64,000 nucleotides of DNA from Amblyornis subalaris (taxonomy: Eukaryota; Chordata; Aves; Passeriformes; Ptilonorhynchidae). The stretch covers positions 1,364,001 to 1,428,000 of the forward strand of contig JACAXG010000111.1 in assembly GCA_018881555.1 (NCBI GenBank), read 5' to 3'. Every line of letters starts with the position of its first letter. Positions within the stretch are counted from its first letter, which is position 1. Under the pieces are notes generated by a model. The model saw only the letters and a program-made list of their open reading frames with translations. It made no database searches and was not told where the DNA came from. Positions 1-15,118 of the stretch are shown piece by piece. A program made the position numbers and the translations under genes.

Positions 1-3000
1 CTGCATGATGAGGAATCAGCAGACACAGCAGATAGTTAAAAAAAAAATAAAACACAGGTACTCACAGTAGTTAAAAACAAGATGTATAAAATCCAAATGT
101 CAAGGAAAATTAATTCTTTTGTAGCTTGTCTTGACAGAAACAAACTTTATGCTTCTTTGAACTTAAAACACAAACTTCCTTTAAAGTCCGCAGCATTTCC
201 TCTCATGATATAAAAAAAGCTCAGTGCACATTCTGGGACCTTTCTACTATGCCTGGGATGAGCTTTAACATGTCCAGATGCTCTTTATTAGCTTACTTCA
301 GGGGATCTTTCACAGCTGGGTCAAAATAGATTTACATATGTTTGGCTGAATATGCATGATTTCAGGGCACCAGAGAAGTTGTTGTAGCCTGCAAAGTGAA
401 TCTCTCATCTTCACAGTTCCCATTTCACTGCATGGAGCTCCTCTGATGGCACAGAACAAATGTCGGGTGGGGTTTTTTTCCTTGTTTGTTTTTTTTTTTT
501 TTTTCTTTTCCTGGCATGGGCATTATGTATTCTGAGCAGCCCAGTGCCTTTCTGGAAGCAGTTTTTATGAACAGTGTCAAGGAAAAAGAACCTGTCCCTG
601 AGAAATTCTATGGCTTTTCCTCTCCTTTTATACATTCTGTTTTGAACTATGAACTTTCTGCACAACATGGAAAAGTGAAGTTTGCAGAATGTCAACATAA
701 GCAGCTCTGCTTAGCAGGCAGAAGCTCAAAGCAGCCTTATGGAAGAATTCGGGTTAAATTTCAAACACTGCATATAACCTAAATGCAAAAATTGTTTCCT
801 GAGCAGCTCTAATCTTCTTTCAAGACAAAAAAATTTAAATGTTAATTTTGAGCTAGTAGTGCAACTGAACACATCACAGCTGAACTAACAAACGAGTAAT
901 ATATTAAACATTCAAAGACAAAGAGTAAGACAGCACCCTATATTTCCTATACCCTGAGGCCCCTGGAAATTATAACTAAACTGTTGAACAACTATATGAC
1001 CAAGCCAACAGCATTTATTCATGCACATATACTGCATTTCTTAGGGACAGTCCTTCTGCTTGCAGCTGGGTTGCTGGTGCATGTTAGAAACATGGCTGGA
1101 CCCCTTGTTAGGTCTACTTTTACACAGAGGGAGGATGAAAGCTCTCCTGTCATTAAAATGCCATCACTGTATAATGCATGACAGGAAGCAAACACTGTGG
1201 ATTAACTCTTCATTTCTCCTACACTCATGAACACAACAGGTTTAGTCAAAAGGCCTGGACTTAAGAATTAAGACATGCCCTGTCAGTGATCATTAAAAAA
1301 CAAGACTGCTTTCTCTAGAAATATTTGCAGCGCTGGTGATGTAAGCAAAAAATAGATTATACATGTCTCATATTAGGTTTACCATTTCCTTTTGTTCTGC
1401 AGTCCCATAGTCTCATCTGCCTTTGAATACAGACTGAGGAATTGTGATGAGTTTAAAACACTGGCTGTAACAGTCAGCAAGACTAATTTTACTGGTAGTT
1501 CTTCTTTGATATCTCGCTACCCTTCAAATATAAATATCAGAACCCTTCTTTCCTCTGTTACATTAATTCAAACCCATAGTATGCCCCGTAAAGCAAGCAT
1601 AGTTACTCCAGCCATATCCTGAGGTAAAAGCCAGCATTTCCCTGATGGACTTCTTGCCCTGGTGCTGCTATAATCTCCTTCACTTCCTTGACTTTCTATC
1701 TCCAGTGGTGACTTCCTTCATGCACCTTTCTGTCTGTCAGATTTATAATTCTCTGCTCTTTTTTTAACCTAATTTTTTTCAGCACCTCCCTGCCCTGCAG
1801 ATGCTGCATGTACATTTATTCTTTAATGCCATAACTTCATTGATGTTTCCTGTATGCATTTTTAACATGCCTGGTAATTACTATGGCCAGCCTGCTTCTG
1901 TGAATGAGGTGAACCTGTAGCTTCATCTCAGAGGATATACTTTGGCAAGTAGGTACCTGCCTCAGCTCCAATAAAGCTGCCCCAAGTCCAGCAGTAATCT
2001 AACCACAATAGTGTGGGTAAGCCAGTGTCCTCTCCAACATACATTCAAATCCCATACGGACATCCTCTTGATTGTCCAGCAGCATGCCAGGCAAACATAC
2101 CTGTCTGCTTTACCAAATATCTCACAAACAGCAGTGTTGCTGCACATAATAACTTCCCCAGTCTTCCAATCAGTTCTGGTACTGGGTCAAATTTCACTTT
2201 TCTGGATTTACTGTATTTGTTCAGTTTCTGCTCATGTTCTTTCTTTAACGCAACACTTTCCACTGCGGGAAAACCAGGGAGCTTACATACCTAGTTAATC
2301 AACATGAAGGCAGCTGCTGTAACAGGGAACAGGACTGGCTTTTTCACATTTGTTGACTAGCTCTCAAGGCAGATTTACTGATCTACAGATATACAAACTT
2401 CCACATATGATGCTAAAGCCTCATTTATATTCCTAGCATGGGAACCCTATAAAATTTTACCACAATCTCTTTTCACTCGGTGACATATATTTATTCTCCT
2501 CTTTTCTAAACATAGTCTAGGTGAGACCAAACCTTTCAGGGAAGCACAGCCGATGCTATCTTTGAAAGCAGCTGCTGATTCGATATTAGTAATTTAGTTC
2601 AAAGAGTGTGAGCTGCACACTGAGATATATACTGCATACCCCAGTGTATGCAAAATTAATTGGTTTTGCTGGATGAGTGCCTCAGGACATTGCCTGTAGC
2701 TGGTCATATTTAGACAAAAAACGTATAAAGTGCTGCAGAACTGTAAGGCTTCTTTAAGACACTGAATAGAGACTACTGTTTTGAAGAGATAAAGCTATCT
2801 GCAAAAAAAGAGCAGTGCTTTTTTTTATGTTCCTTGTTATGAGCCATGTTTGCACAAATCTGGGCAAGGCTGTAGTGAATGCAGGAGGTTCAGTGTGAAG
2901 AGCAGACAGAAGAAGGGACAGAGGCACTCCTGCGCTGTGCCCTCCTTTGAGAGGCTCTGGTTGGGACTCATTCAGCAATAAATACACATGGAGAGTTGTT

Positions 3001-6000
3001 GAACTGTTTGAAGGGAGCTATAAGCTGGTAGCAGGAGCTAAATTTCTCCAGTGCTGACCACGGGCTCAAAGTAACTACCAAAGGCCTTTTCTGCACCACA
3101 TGGTAAGACCACTTGTGTGACTATCCTTAAAAATCAGTGTTCACCTAGCACTGTGTTCTCCTAGCACTGTGGCTTCTGTCATGCTCATCCAGCTTGCTTC
3201 CAAACAGGAACTCAGTATAGTTTTCTGATTTAAAGATAAGAAGACACTTAGAACATATGTGCTTCTTGAAAGATTTTGGAATTATTTAATGAAGGCTTTG
3301 GCATGGGGCTGGTCAGGTGTTTCTGCACATGCTTAAATTCCCTGTCTGTACTGGTACTGTTTGTGTTCAGCAACTGCAGATCTTTCAGGCTCTCCAAAAA
3401 TACCCCTCTATTTCTTTCTACAAAAACATGATAGTGAATAGCAGTAGCTTTGTAGGGCTTCAAAAATGTGCCTGCTTCCCCCCTAGTCTCCTTTTTTTAA
3501 TATAACAGCTTTGTTTTATTTTCTATCACAATTGAACATAAGATGGGATGGAACATGAACAAGATGGCACATTATTGACAGCATGCAGCTGGTATTATTT
3601 TCCAATTAAAAAATTCTTGTTGGGCATACAAAAGGACTGCCTAGTTTACGCCCAGTTGTGACTGCTATCAAGCCGCACCTTCAACTGAGATTTGATTTCA
3701 CAGAAGATAAGCAATCTTTGGTTGCTGGTAGAAGAACTGCAGTTTAATATCCTGGCCAACACGAAGGTGGTGATAAATGTGCTGTTAGCCATTTCCAAAT
3801 GGTTGCTATATTGTATAGGTTGCCAGAAACACTTAATGCTTCCTGAGCAACTACTCTATAAACTGCCCTAAGACCTTCTAATGCCAACAGAGCTGTAAAA
3901 ATCAGCAGGGACCCCCACTTATTCTGCTTTGCTGGGGCAGGGAGAGCTGTCAGACTATCAGCTGGTGGTTTAAGAACACCAATGTCCAAACTACACAGAG
4001 TTGTTTGTGTATTTAGTTGCCTAACTGTGACAAGTTTCTTCTGGGCATGAAGGCTGAAATTTTAAAAAAATGTACAGCTTTGCCAACAAAACTCCTTTTT
4101 CTCCCTCACAAGGATGTTAGGATGCACATTTGTGATATAATGGTAAACTTGCACTATCTGCTTCAAAACTTCTCAATAAAATGCCCTTAAGACACCTTTT
4201 TTGTAACATGAGAATAACAACAGTATTTTTCCTTATCCTCTCTCTCAGCTACTGGCACAATCTTAGAACACATGATTAAGGTCTAGCAAAAGTAGTACCA
4301 ATGGTAACTGGATACCAGAGAGCCTCACTAAATGACTATTAAATTGTTCGAAGGAACGCCTGCCTAAACACCTGCCTAAAATAAGGAAATTCAGAGGAAC
4401 AACTGCTTTCCAAACACAATGACATTCGTTATCTGTATTCAATGTTCAATAAAATTGAGATTGCAAAACCCAAATTATGCCCTCTCTAGGTTCTTCATTT
4501 GTTAATTAACTACATGCTGTTGATCAGTAATCACTAGCCCATGCTGACACAAAGAATTAAGTATGGTTTTTTTACAGTTTTAAAGAAAACTAAGAAAAAT
4601 GGAGAAGTTATTTGGGATCTTTCCTACATAATAAAAGGGATGTTGATAACCAGTAACTAAAAGTTAATCTATATGAGAAAAATGTAGGTGGTTTTTTACA
4701 TGTAGGAGCGTGTAATTGAACAGTTCACAGTATACGGACTATATTAAAAGTGCTCTGAACCAGGTCTGCCAATGTTTAGGTCACTGTAAAATTACTACAT
4801 TAAATCTCATCTATTAATTAATACTATCATTGAAACTAGGCACATCCTATACGAGAAAAATGAATTATTCAAATATCTTTAACAGCATATTGACATTTTA
4901 TTTTTATACTGGCATTAACAACACTAAAAGGTGCTTTAAATGTCTTTCAGCCACTACATTTTCTGCTAATAAATCCCTTTGAGTTTCCAAGTAATTTCAG
5001 AAATCTCTTGAGACTGTCCTCTCAATTCAGCATCTTTATATGGCACAACATCTCCTTATAATCAATATAAATGTCACAAAAATAAAACTGGGAGTTACTC
5101 ATCATCCTGTCCACCAATTACGCTTTGCTATTTCTAGATAAAGTAGTGGCTCTGTGAAGCAAGCACATCCTACACCGAATTCCCAGCTCTTGATAAGTCT
5201 GTCAGTGCTACAAGGGTCAAAGAAGACAACGAGGCAGTCTGTGTTCCTCCACCAAGCTGTCCTCATCAGGTGACTGTGGATGAATGCAGCTGGGGATCTA
5301 GTCCATCACGCAATAGCTCTAGTGCTGTGAACCCTGAGAAGCTGCCTTGACAAATTAGACATGGCCTCTTTTTTTTGAGAAAGCACATCAAGGTCCTGGG
5401 GCAATGACAGTTTTCCCCTCTTTTAGTAAGACAAGCTTCTACTGCTCATTGCAGCCTGGAAATGGATAGCCTGATTTGAAGACTATGCAGGTGAACAATT
5501 ACAGGTCAAGGATACCTGCTATTTTGTGAAGCCACATTTGACAATATCTATTTTAAACTTCACCATTCTTTTATTTGTAGGATCAACTAATGTGGGAGCA
5601 GAAAAGCTCTGTTTTCATAACCAGGGGTAGCACATCAACACAACCTTTTCTACTACCAAATACATAATTTTTTTTTCCCTACTGAACAGCAAATCTTGGT
5701 TCTAATCTTGCCAATGTTTCCACCTCTGCTAGTTAAATCTGAAATCTGTACTGTTAGTGAAATGTAGGAATGTTTTGAGTTCTGAAAATATTGAGTGCCA
5801 GTGCTAAAGTATAGGCATTTCTTTAAGTGTGGCACAGGCAATGGTTATGTGCTGGAATACACACCCACCATTATTATGATTTCCTCATCCTTGCCTGTCT
5901 TTTGCAGTTAAATATATCTTTTTCCTTACACTTTCAGATGGCTACTATAGAAAATATGTGACTAAATGAGCTGGAGCTTTCTTTACATAAGGCTTGAAAG

Positions 6001-9000
6001 GAAGATTTAGTCACAGAGAAGGCACACTAAATCACTGCCCTGTACTCTATTATAATCCCATGTTTGACTAAAATTGGCTTAAGGATGTGGCCCTGCTGAA
6101 AAATTTACCTCCTGACATCTTTTCGGAATGCCTTGTCTATGCTCTGTCTCCTCACTCTTGTTCTCAGAGAAACTTACAAACACACAATAAAAACAAGTTT
6201 GAAGAAACTCTGTTGTCAGAAACATCTGTCCAGCATTCTTCTTTCATGAATTTTATATACGCTTTCCATTTTATTAATTAGCATCTACTTTTCTACTGCC
6301 ACTTCTTGAACTTGAGGATGTAATCTGAGATGATTAGCTGTGTCTAGCCCTGGGAGCAGACAGCTCATACATGTAAGACAGAACAGAAGAAGGATCAGTG
6401 TCATTTCTCTGGACGAGTCTGGTGTGTTCCTTTAATCCCAACTGAACAGTCCTCTGATGCATGTCACAGGATACCAGGGATTCCAGTGTGGTGAGGTGGT
6501 GAGGTCATCAATCTTCTGGCATGTTTGTGAGTTATTAGCCTTGTCTAGTGACTCAGGTCTGGCCACTAAAAACTATGCTGGGAAATTTGGTACCATTTAA
6601 CTACTAACAATGGCTGTTTGGTGTTTATCTGATACAGTGCTGAAACGGCACTCCACAGTTGGTATGCTGGGATTAGTCTATGACACATTCAGTTCCTGGA
6701 TGAGTTACTCATTAGAGCCATTTTAGGCAAATACAGGGTTGGCTGGTTGTTCTAAAAAAAATATTTTTTTTTGAATTTCAACCAAGCAAGTAGTATACAT
6801 GTAAATAAGGCCTCCCTCTAGAAACAGGGATGTTCACAGTAAGCTCATGCTAATTTACTGAAGAACATTTCAGAAAAAAAATACATAGTGCTTTGTTTAA
6901 CACAAACTCATCCAATCAACCTCTGTTTACATCCTAATGGGAAAAGTCAGTATGTTTTAATCTAGATGTGGATCTATAAAAGTTTAAATGGACTTAGTCA
7001 TTTGTCTAGGCAAAATGATTTTGTGAACCACTACAGCTCTGAGTAATCACACCTCTCACTCCAAATCTCAGCTACATTCTACGGAATCGTAGACAGAATC
7101 AGGGCAAATTCTCTACTCCTTTTCTCACAACATTCTTTTACTAGACTGTGGTCAAAAGACTTAAAAGTATAGTAAATGGAGGATGTAGTCCAATTCGATT
7201 TTCATTGTTTCCTCAGCGCTTGAAATGTAGTGACCTGTAAAGTACTTGTAATCGTTTTATGTTTGTGCATACAATGGTTTGAGATATGGGAAAGAATAAC
7301 AACGCTTGTGTAGTTTCCTTCCAGGTGCACATGGTTTGGGTGAATACATCTCTTCCCAATCCCAGCCAGGCAGAACTGTCTATTGTGCAACTCCTTCTCC
7401 CATTAGTCTTACACATTTTTAGGATAAGTCAGGTCCTTCTGACAGTGTCAGGACAATGACACTGATGAAATACAGAGTATTTGCTTCACTTTGAAAGTCC
7501 AAACACTTGCACTCAGACCTGCAAACACTGACCCAAAAGCTAAGTTTTGACAAATTTTGTGCCATTTTAATTCCTCATGTGAATTATTACGTAATGCCAA
7601 CAAGGTAATAACAATGTTCCTCTGTTTTCTCTGATACAAAAACTGCTTTGAATCTTTTAGATCCTTGTACACATACAATATATATACATATAACACATAA
7701 CAATACTTTTGTGTAAAAACAGACTCCACAAATGTAAATCCTGGTGCAAAACTCAGGTCTCTTGTGGTGAATATCAGTTGTTTAATTTATGCAAAAAAAA
7801 AAATTATGCCAAAAAAAGAGTCTGAAGCTTTTTTTGCCACATTTTTTTCCCCCCACTCATTTAATGTCTACTGTAAAGTACCTCGTTATATCAGCACTTT
7901 ACATTCTTTATCCTAACTGTACCTGGAGTTTCTTATAATTTCGTCTGACTGTAGCAGAATCTGCCTGAATATTTGCAGACTCTCCAGAGACAAGCATTGT
8001 CAGTAGTGATAATCACAGTAAAATTTAATAACACTGCCACTTGTGTACAATATGAAATATCTTCTGGAGGCAGGCTTTGAAAGAAACAGCTCTTGGGCTC
8101 CCCAAGAGCACAGCCCTCTCCAAATAGAGGAGCTGATGATTGCTAATGATGTACCAGAGGAAGACCTGAAGTTATTTAAAAATAATAATATAGATTATAC
8201 AATCTATAAAATAATAGGTGCTACCAGACACTGCTTTTAAAGGAACACTCTTGATATCCAAATAAACCAGCAACTCTTAACTCTGTAAACTGTGTTCATC
8301 ACATCCCACTTCTAATCAGCTTTCTACCTTTGTTACATGAATATCGACATAAGGAAACGAGGTACAACTTCATAATCTTTACCTAATGAATGCTAAGACA
8401 AGTAAGAATACAAACATTAAAGACTGCTAACCACTACACTTTTGTCATTCAGTGCCCAGCTCAGCCACTTCCACCTGAACGCTGTGGAGAAGAAGCTGTA
8501 GCAGAGCCACAAAATCATAACCTGACTTTGCAACCAATTTATTAAAACTGTGATAAAAAGGTAGGTTCCAGGCAATTAGAGAAGGAGTGAGAAAACTGAG
8601 CTGTTGGCTACATTTGCACTAATGAACCCAATACTAGAAAAGCATGAGGCATTTCTGAAGGGAGGCAGGAAGGACAAGAGGCAGCAGAGAAGGGCAGCAG
8701 GTTAATGAGGGACAAGGCCAGCTACTCTTGAAGAAAATCACTTTGTTTTCTTCATGGAGGCCTGTCAAAGAGCTGTACATCTCCACTCCCCCCTTAATTA
8801 GTAGGGTGACTACAGAGAGACGCAGCACTATGGCACTACTGGGTTGTAGAGGGTAAAGCCTTGGAGTGTTCCACAGGAGGAGCTTCATGACTCCGACTGC
8901 GGAGGGAGGAAGACCAAGTACAATGGCAGCAGCGGGGGAGGTTAGACAGCAAGGTTAGGGAAACTGTTTCAACAAAGGTGAGAAACACAATTAAATTGAC

Positions 9001-10340
9001 ACTAAAACACAGCAAGAAAGAAAACAAAACATAAACATACTCTAGAACATGTGGTGTTCTTCAGGTTTTTTTTGGTTTGGCTTGATTTAGTTTTCTGGGG
9101 AGTAGATGGCCGGAGAATAGGAAAGAGGATCACAGTTTGCCCAATCAGAGCTGATTTTTTTTTTTTTTCTGCAATAGAAAAGGCAGATTCCTTAATGGCC
9201 AAAATGGAAATGTCAATGGGATGGCAACACACAATTCCCACTCTATGGGTTGCACTACATGTTTTCATCTTGGCAAGAAAAGTGATGTAGCTCAAAAACA
9301 ACAGTCCCAGAGTATATTTAGCTACTAAAGCTGTGGCACACAAATGTAACATTCCCATGAGTCAACCCTTTCAAAGAACCCCCTCTTCATGCCCCCACAG
9401 ATATTCTCCAAGATGCCTGCACTGAATTAAAAGTGAAGCATATGGATGGATGTGACATCATCAAAGCAATTGTGTTACAGTAAAGAAAACAGCAAGTGGA
9501 TTCTATACAATTAGTACAATCAGTAAGCAGCCATTTGTGAGCACACAAAAAGACAGAAAACACTGCTCGAAGGATTAGACACAACCAATGAAGAAAAACA
9601 CAAAGCACCTTGCAAAACAAGGAGGAAACATTAATTTTTTTTTTCTTTGTGAATGTGTGCAAGCAAAGGAAATGACAGCAAAAGTGAAAACAAAATCTTG
9701 ATAAAAGGATTGTAAGTGTAACATTTCTTGATTTAATTTTGTGTAAGAACTCTTTTGTTTGCCCTTTTGAAACAACAACTCAACAGAATTTTGGAGCCAA
9801 ATGGCTCTGACTGAGTAAGGCAAGGAGTAACAACACACAAGTAGATGGTAATGGTAAACAACCATGCGGTCACCTCTGCCGCCATTGTTTTGATTGGTGT
9901 AGACTGCTTCCAGCTTTGTTAATATTCATAATTAGGCATCAAAGAATGCATGATATTTAAATGACCCTGTCAAGTGCTTATAATGCCTTTTGGTAACCAT
10001 CACTCTCTCGGGAAGGAAGTGTTGAATGTACATCAGTGAATTGAAGCAAAAATTGTTAGAATCCAACAGTTATACCTTTATTCATATTTTCACTGCATGC
10101 TCTTCTGAAAGCTGCTACTGGCATACAAGATGCTTTTAAGAGCTAGCTTCCCATCTATTAAGCATTGCTTTGCAGAAGACTTGTGAAGCAGGGACCCACA
10201 CATAACAAATAGTGCCATTAAAATCCATACACATCTCTGCATTCCTCTCACTACATAAAGGGGCAGATCTTCCACTATTGGTGGTTTCTGACACCACTCC
10301 CCTGTCTGGCAGCAGCAGAGGAGCTAGGTTCAAGGATGGA

Positions 10341-10507
10341 TTCCTTCCTTCCTTCCTTCCTTCCTTCCTTCCTTCCTTCCTTCCTTCCTTCTTCCTTCCT
10401 TCCTTCTTTCCTTCCTCCCTCCCTCCCTCCCTCTCTCCCTCCCTCTCTTCCTTCCCTTCCTCCCTCCCTCCCTTCCCTCCCTCCCTGCCTCCTTGCCTCC
10501 CTCCTCT
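10341..10507. repeat. CCTT/CCCT polypyrimidine microsatellite
   Basis: About 165 nt of nearly pure pyrimidine on the plus strand: CCTT units, then CCTC/CCCT-type variants, ending in cctgcctccttgcctccctc. In the SEMA6A transcript it would read as a purine tract. It creates spurious long open frames on both strands. Confidence 0.97.
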
Positions 10508-12549
10508 GCTTAATGACATCTCCCCCTTTGAGGATGGACAGGAGAAAGATACCACTTACTTTCAGAAGTCGGAACACTGGATTTTCTAAGAAATGTCCTC
10601 CTGCCTGAAGAATTTTGTATGACAGGTGTTACTAACAGACTGGACAGGAAAATAAAAGAGTCTTATTTTTTGACTGCCAGCATTATCACTGACATTGCTG
10701 AGACAAAAGAGGAGTGCAAGGTAAATCACATGCCATCTCTGGGAGCCCATGCAGGTTTATCTGCCTCCCCTCTGCTACATGATACTCAGAAACCACTTTT
10801 TCTCAATTGCCTTTCTACAGCTGAAGAGGGAGGGATGAGGAATCAAAAAAATGAGGATGATATCTCAAACTGAACTTAACCATGAATTAGGAGTCTGAAC
10901 TTTCATCTTCAGCACTTTCAGTCCCTTGCACCTGAAATTATGGTTTGGAGCTTGAGTATTGCAGACACCAATTTCTTCCTCTGCCAAGCAAGGCTCAGCA
11001 GCCTACAGGTCTGCAGGGTGCAAAGAGGCTCTGTGCTTAACACACACGTAAGTCTGATCAGGTTCTAGAAATACACTTTTTTGGTTTAGATTTGCAGCTA
11101 TTCTCCCAGAATGTCTACAGGATAAAGCTCTACAAAGAATTTGTTCAAACAGGGGCCATTTTTCCTTTTTTCTATAGGACGAACTAATTAGCTGGGATGT
11201 GGGGGAGAAGTTCACATCTTCTGCCTGATGGAATTTAAATCTTCATATTCCATTTCCTGCCAATAAGCCTAAAAGCCAAGGCTACTAGATTAATGTTTTC
11301 CATGGTATCTCAAGAAATTTTACTGTATCTCCTGCCTAATTTGACTGACCTCCTCAACCAGAAAAGTGCTTCAGGCTTTGTCTCTGCTGGGCCAGCCAGG
11401 TGATGCCCATTGCCTTTATGGTTAGGAACTGCTCTTTGAGGTCAGTCCTGGGGAGTTCAGTGAGAAACCCTGGATATCCCTGGGCTGTGGGAGGCATTGC
11501 GTGTCTGGGGTTGTTATGAATAACAAGCACTGAGGTCACACTCTGGGTCTAGACCACCAGCAGCTGTTCATGCAGCTCTGCTGAACACTGTTCTGTGATG
11601 TTAATGTGCTCATCACCCACTGCTGAAAGCCTCCACAGCTAGTGCAGAGGTTTCAAGATTCAGTGGGTCAGATGGAGGGGAAGGAGTATGATTTAGTAAC
11701 CTACTAGTTTGGGCAGACAATGCAAAACATCAAGTCTGGCATGTCAGTAGCTTCTCGAGGAACAGCTGATGCTTTCGTCTAATGAGTTTTTCATGTAAAA
11801 GGCATGAACAATAGAGACTGGAATCCACATTTCAATTAATATTTTAAGTGTTTTACATCAAGTATTCATAGCAGAAAGGACTGAACTCGTGTATTCCTGC
11901 TCCTCATGAGTGCCCTAACCACTCAGCAAGTGAGTTTTGCTCATACTCATCCTTCTGACACACTGAGTACTTAATTAATCCACACAGAGCAAAACATCTT
12001 CAACACAGCAGAGACTGAAGGAAAAAATCTAAGAACACCCTGGAGAAGAATAACAAGGATTCAGATCTCACCAGGCAGTGGAGCTATTTGAACCTAACTC
12101 CCCTGTTTAGAAGGAACCATTTTAAACTCTAAGATACAGATTAAAAGGAGCTGGAAGAATGATGAGGGTCAAGATGCAATGATGCCCACCACCATCTTTA
12201 CACAGGAGAAAAGGTTCTTCTCTAAGTATGTTCAAGTCACAAATTTTGGCAATTCTCTGCCTAATTCTCTGTGTTTATGGCAAAGGGGAACTGGAGGCCA
12301 AAGGACAGGATTTGTATTAGATCCCTGTGCTTCAGCACTGATCTGAACACTGTGAAATGACACCTAAATCCCGACTTTTTGGTGTATGAAAAACACAACA
12401 CAGAATCTCTCCACATGAGCAGTCCCCTATGCATCTTTTAATGTATGTTAATAACCACACTCTAAAAGGTGTTTTATGCTCAGGTCTCACTGGAGACAGT
12501 CCCTCACTGGGACTGAGGCCCAGTGACTAGGACTACTCTCAGTTTTATT

Positions 12550-15118
12550 TCAATGATTAAACTGGAGCAGACTGTTAGTATCTCTGCTGGGGTACTGCAC
12601 CTGATGGTCACCAGCTCAAATGAACTGATCAGTGATGTCAAGAGTGGCAGCAGCCTGGGCTGCAGTGATCACGCACCGGTGGAGTTCACGGTTCTCAGGC
12701 ATATGGGTCAGGCAAAGGGTAAAGCTAGGACCCTGAATTTTAGAAAAGCAAACTTCCAGCTCTTCAAGGATGTCAGTAGGACCTCTGGGGAAACTGCCCT
12801 CAAGTTCAAGGAGCAGAAAAGAGCTGGCATATCTTTAAGGATATCTTCCAAGAGAGAAGAGCTAGCGGAACCCAGGTGAAAGAAGTTGGGCAAGGAAGAC
12901 AAGAGACTAGATGGCTACATTGGGACCTGCTGGCCAAAAAGGCAAAAATGAAATGCACAGGTGGTGGAAGCAGCGACAAGTATTATGAAAAGAGTATAGA
13001 AACACAGTCCTGTTGTGTAAGGATGGGGTCAGGAAGGCCAAGGTGTAGTTGGAGCTAACTTGGCAACCGTTGCAAAGAATAACAAGAAGGGCTTCTACAG
13101 TTATGCCAGCCAGAAAAGGACGGTTGAAGAAGGTGTACTGTCACACTCAGACACGAAAAAACCACACAGAGACCGCTCTTGTCAAACAGGAACTAAAGAA
13201 GGCAAGAAGGGGCCGAGATGACCCCGGCTCTTTATTTTATATGTATTTAGAAACTCCCATGGATTGGAGGGTGATGTTGCCACCTCTCAATCACACTGGT
13301 CAAAGGAGAAATCCATCAAATGTTTCCACTCAGCACCAAGGAATACAAAACATTAAGTGAATGTTATCAAAACATGACCATGTTTACAAAACGAACATGA
13401 GAACTTTGTTACAAAAGAGAAAAACATTAAGAAACTACAAAAACTAGAGCAACAGCATACTCCACCTGGTAAGCAAAGCTAGCAAACTGCAGTGGACAAG
13501 GAGAAAGCTGAGGTACTCACCAAGTTTTTTGCCTCAATCTTCACTTGCAGCCTCTCTTCCCACACCTCTTGAGTGTACAGTCCACAATACAGGGTCTGTG
13601 GGAGCAAAGTCGCTCCCACTGTAAGAGAAAATCAGGTTTGGGACCACCTGAAGAACCTGAACATACCTAAGTCTATGGGATCTGATAAGATGTATCCCAG
13701 AGTCCTGAGAGAATTGGCTGATTTAATTATCAAGCCACTCTTCATGATATTTGAAAAGTGTGGCAGTCAGGTGAAGTCGCAGGTGACTGGAAAAAGGGAA
13801 ATGTTGTACCCATCTTAAAAAAGGGTAGAAAGAAGGACCCTTGGAACTATCAACTTGTCAGTGTCATTATCTCTGCGGCTGGGAGGATCATGGAACAGAT
13901 CTTCCTAGAAGTTCTGCTAAGGCACATGGAGAACAGGAAGGTGTTCGAGACAGCCAGCACAGCTTCACCAAGGGAAAGTGCTGCCTGACCAACCTAGCGG
14001 AGAGTCTCCATCAATGGACAAGGAAAGGGCTACATACGTCATTTACCTGGACTTTTGTAAGGCCTTTGGACACAGTCCTCCACAACATCCTTCTCTCTAA
14101 ATTGGAGAGAGATGGATTTGATGGGTGGACAATTTAATGGATAAGGAATTCATTGGACAGTCTTATCCAGAGCATAGTGGTCAATGCCTTGATGTCTGAA
14201 TGGAGATCAATGACAAGTGGTGTCCCGCAGGGGTCAATGTTGGGACCAGCGTCTTCATCAATGACACAGTGGCGTTGAGTGCACCTTCAGCCAGTTTGCA
14301 ACTGACACCAAGCCATGTGATGTGACTCACTCACCTGAAGGAGGGGAAGTCATTCAGAGGCGCCTGGACAAGCTTGAGAAGTAGGCCCATGGGAACCTCG
14401 AGGTTTAACAAGGCCAAGTGCAAAGTACCTGAGTCACGGCAACTTCTAGTACCAATGCAGGCTGGGGGATGAAGGAATCAAGAGCACCTCTGTGGAGAAG
14501 GACTTGTGGGGCTGGTGTATGAAAGGGTGGACAAGAGCCAGCAATGTGCACTCACAGCCCAGACAGCTGATTGTATCCTGGGCGGCATCCAAAGCAGCAT
14601 AGGAAGCAGGGTGAGACTCCACCTGGAGTGCTGTGTCCAGCTCTGTGGTCCCCAGCACAGGAAAGACACCAGGCGCAAAGATGATCAGAGGGCTGGAGCA
14701 GCTCTCCTTTGAAGGCAGACTAAGAGAACTGGGTTGTTAAGGCTGAGGAAGAGAAGGCTCTGGGAAGACGTTATAACAGCCTTCCAGTACCTTAAAGGAG
14801 ATACAAAAGAGCTGGAGGTGGACTTTTTACAAGAGTATGTCATGATAGGACAAGGGGTATGGCTTCAAACTGAAAGAGGGCAGGTTTAAATTAGATATTA
14901 GCAAGAAATTCTTTACTCTGAGGGTGGTGAGGCACTGCACCAGGTTGTTCAGAGAAGTTGTTGATGGCCCATCTCTGAAAGTGTTGAAGGCCAGGTTGAA
15001 TGGCGCTTGGAGCAACCCGGTCTAGAGGAAAGTGTTCCTGGTCATGGCAGGGGAGGTTGGAAAGAGATGATTTTTATGGTCATTTCCAACTCGTAGCACT
15101 TTATGATTCTGTGGTTGT
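12550..15118 (+). mobile_element. CR1 LINE copy, 5'-truncated and decayed
   Basis: A non-LTR retrotransposon copy in antisense orientation to SEMA6A. Pieces of the second open reading frame are visible in order: the end of the endonuclease domain (SLGCSDH, near 12650), the reverse-transcriptase domain (peptides such as NLNIPKSMGSDKM, PRVLRELAD and GRIMEQI at 13650-13900, then HNILLSKLERDGFDGW near 14080-14130) and the C-terminal part (VRLHLECCVQLCGPQH near 14610-14660). The reading frame is broken by several frameshifts and stops, so it is inactive. The 3' end has the typical CR1 finish, cattt(c/t)caac followed by tatgattctgtgg. The left limit is approximate. Confidence 0.93.

Noticed and set aside
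7075..7100. Possible CR1 terminal repeat (ggaatcgtagacagaatc)
   Set aside because: Only a few bases resemble the CR1 end and no CR1 body follows on either side.
10136..10608. Several 90-139 codon frames on both strands rich in Gly/Arg/Glu/Lys or Pro/Ser/Leu/Phe
   Set aside because: They are generated by the CCTT microsatellite; a four-base repeat without stops is open in several frames by construction.
12523..14137. Series of plus-strand frames as a host gene
   Set aside because: The peptides are CR1 endonuclease and reverse-transcriptase fragments split by frameshifts, with a CR1 3' end at 15118.
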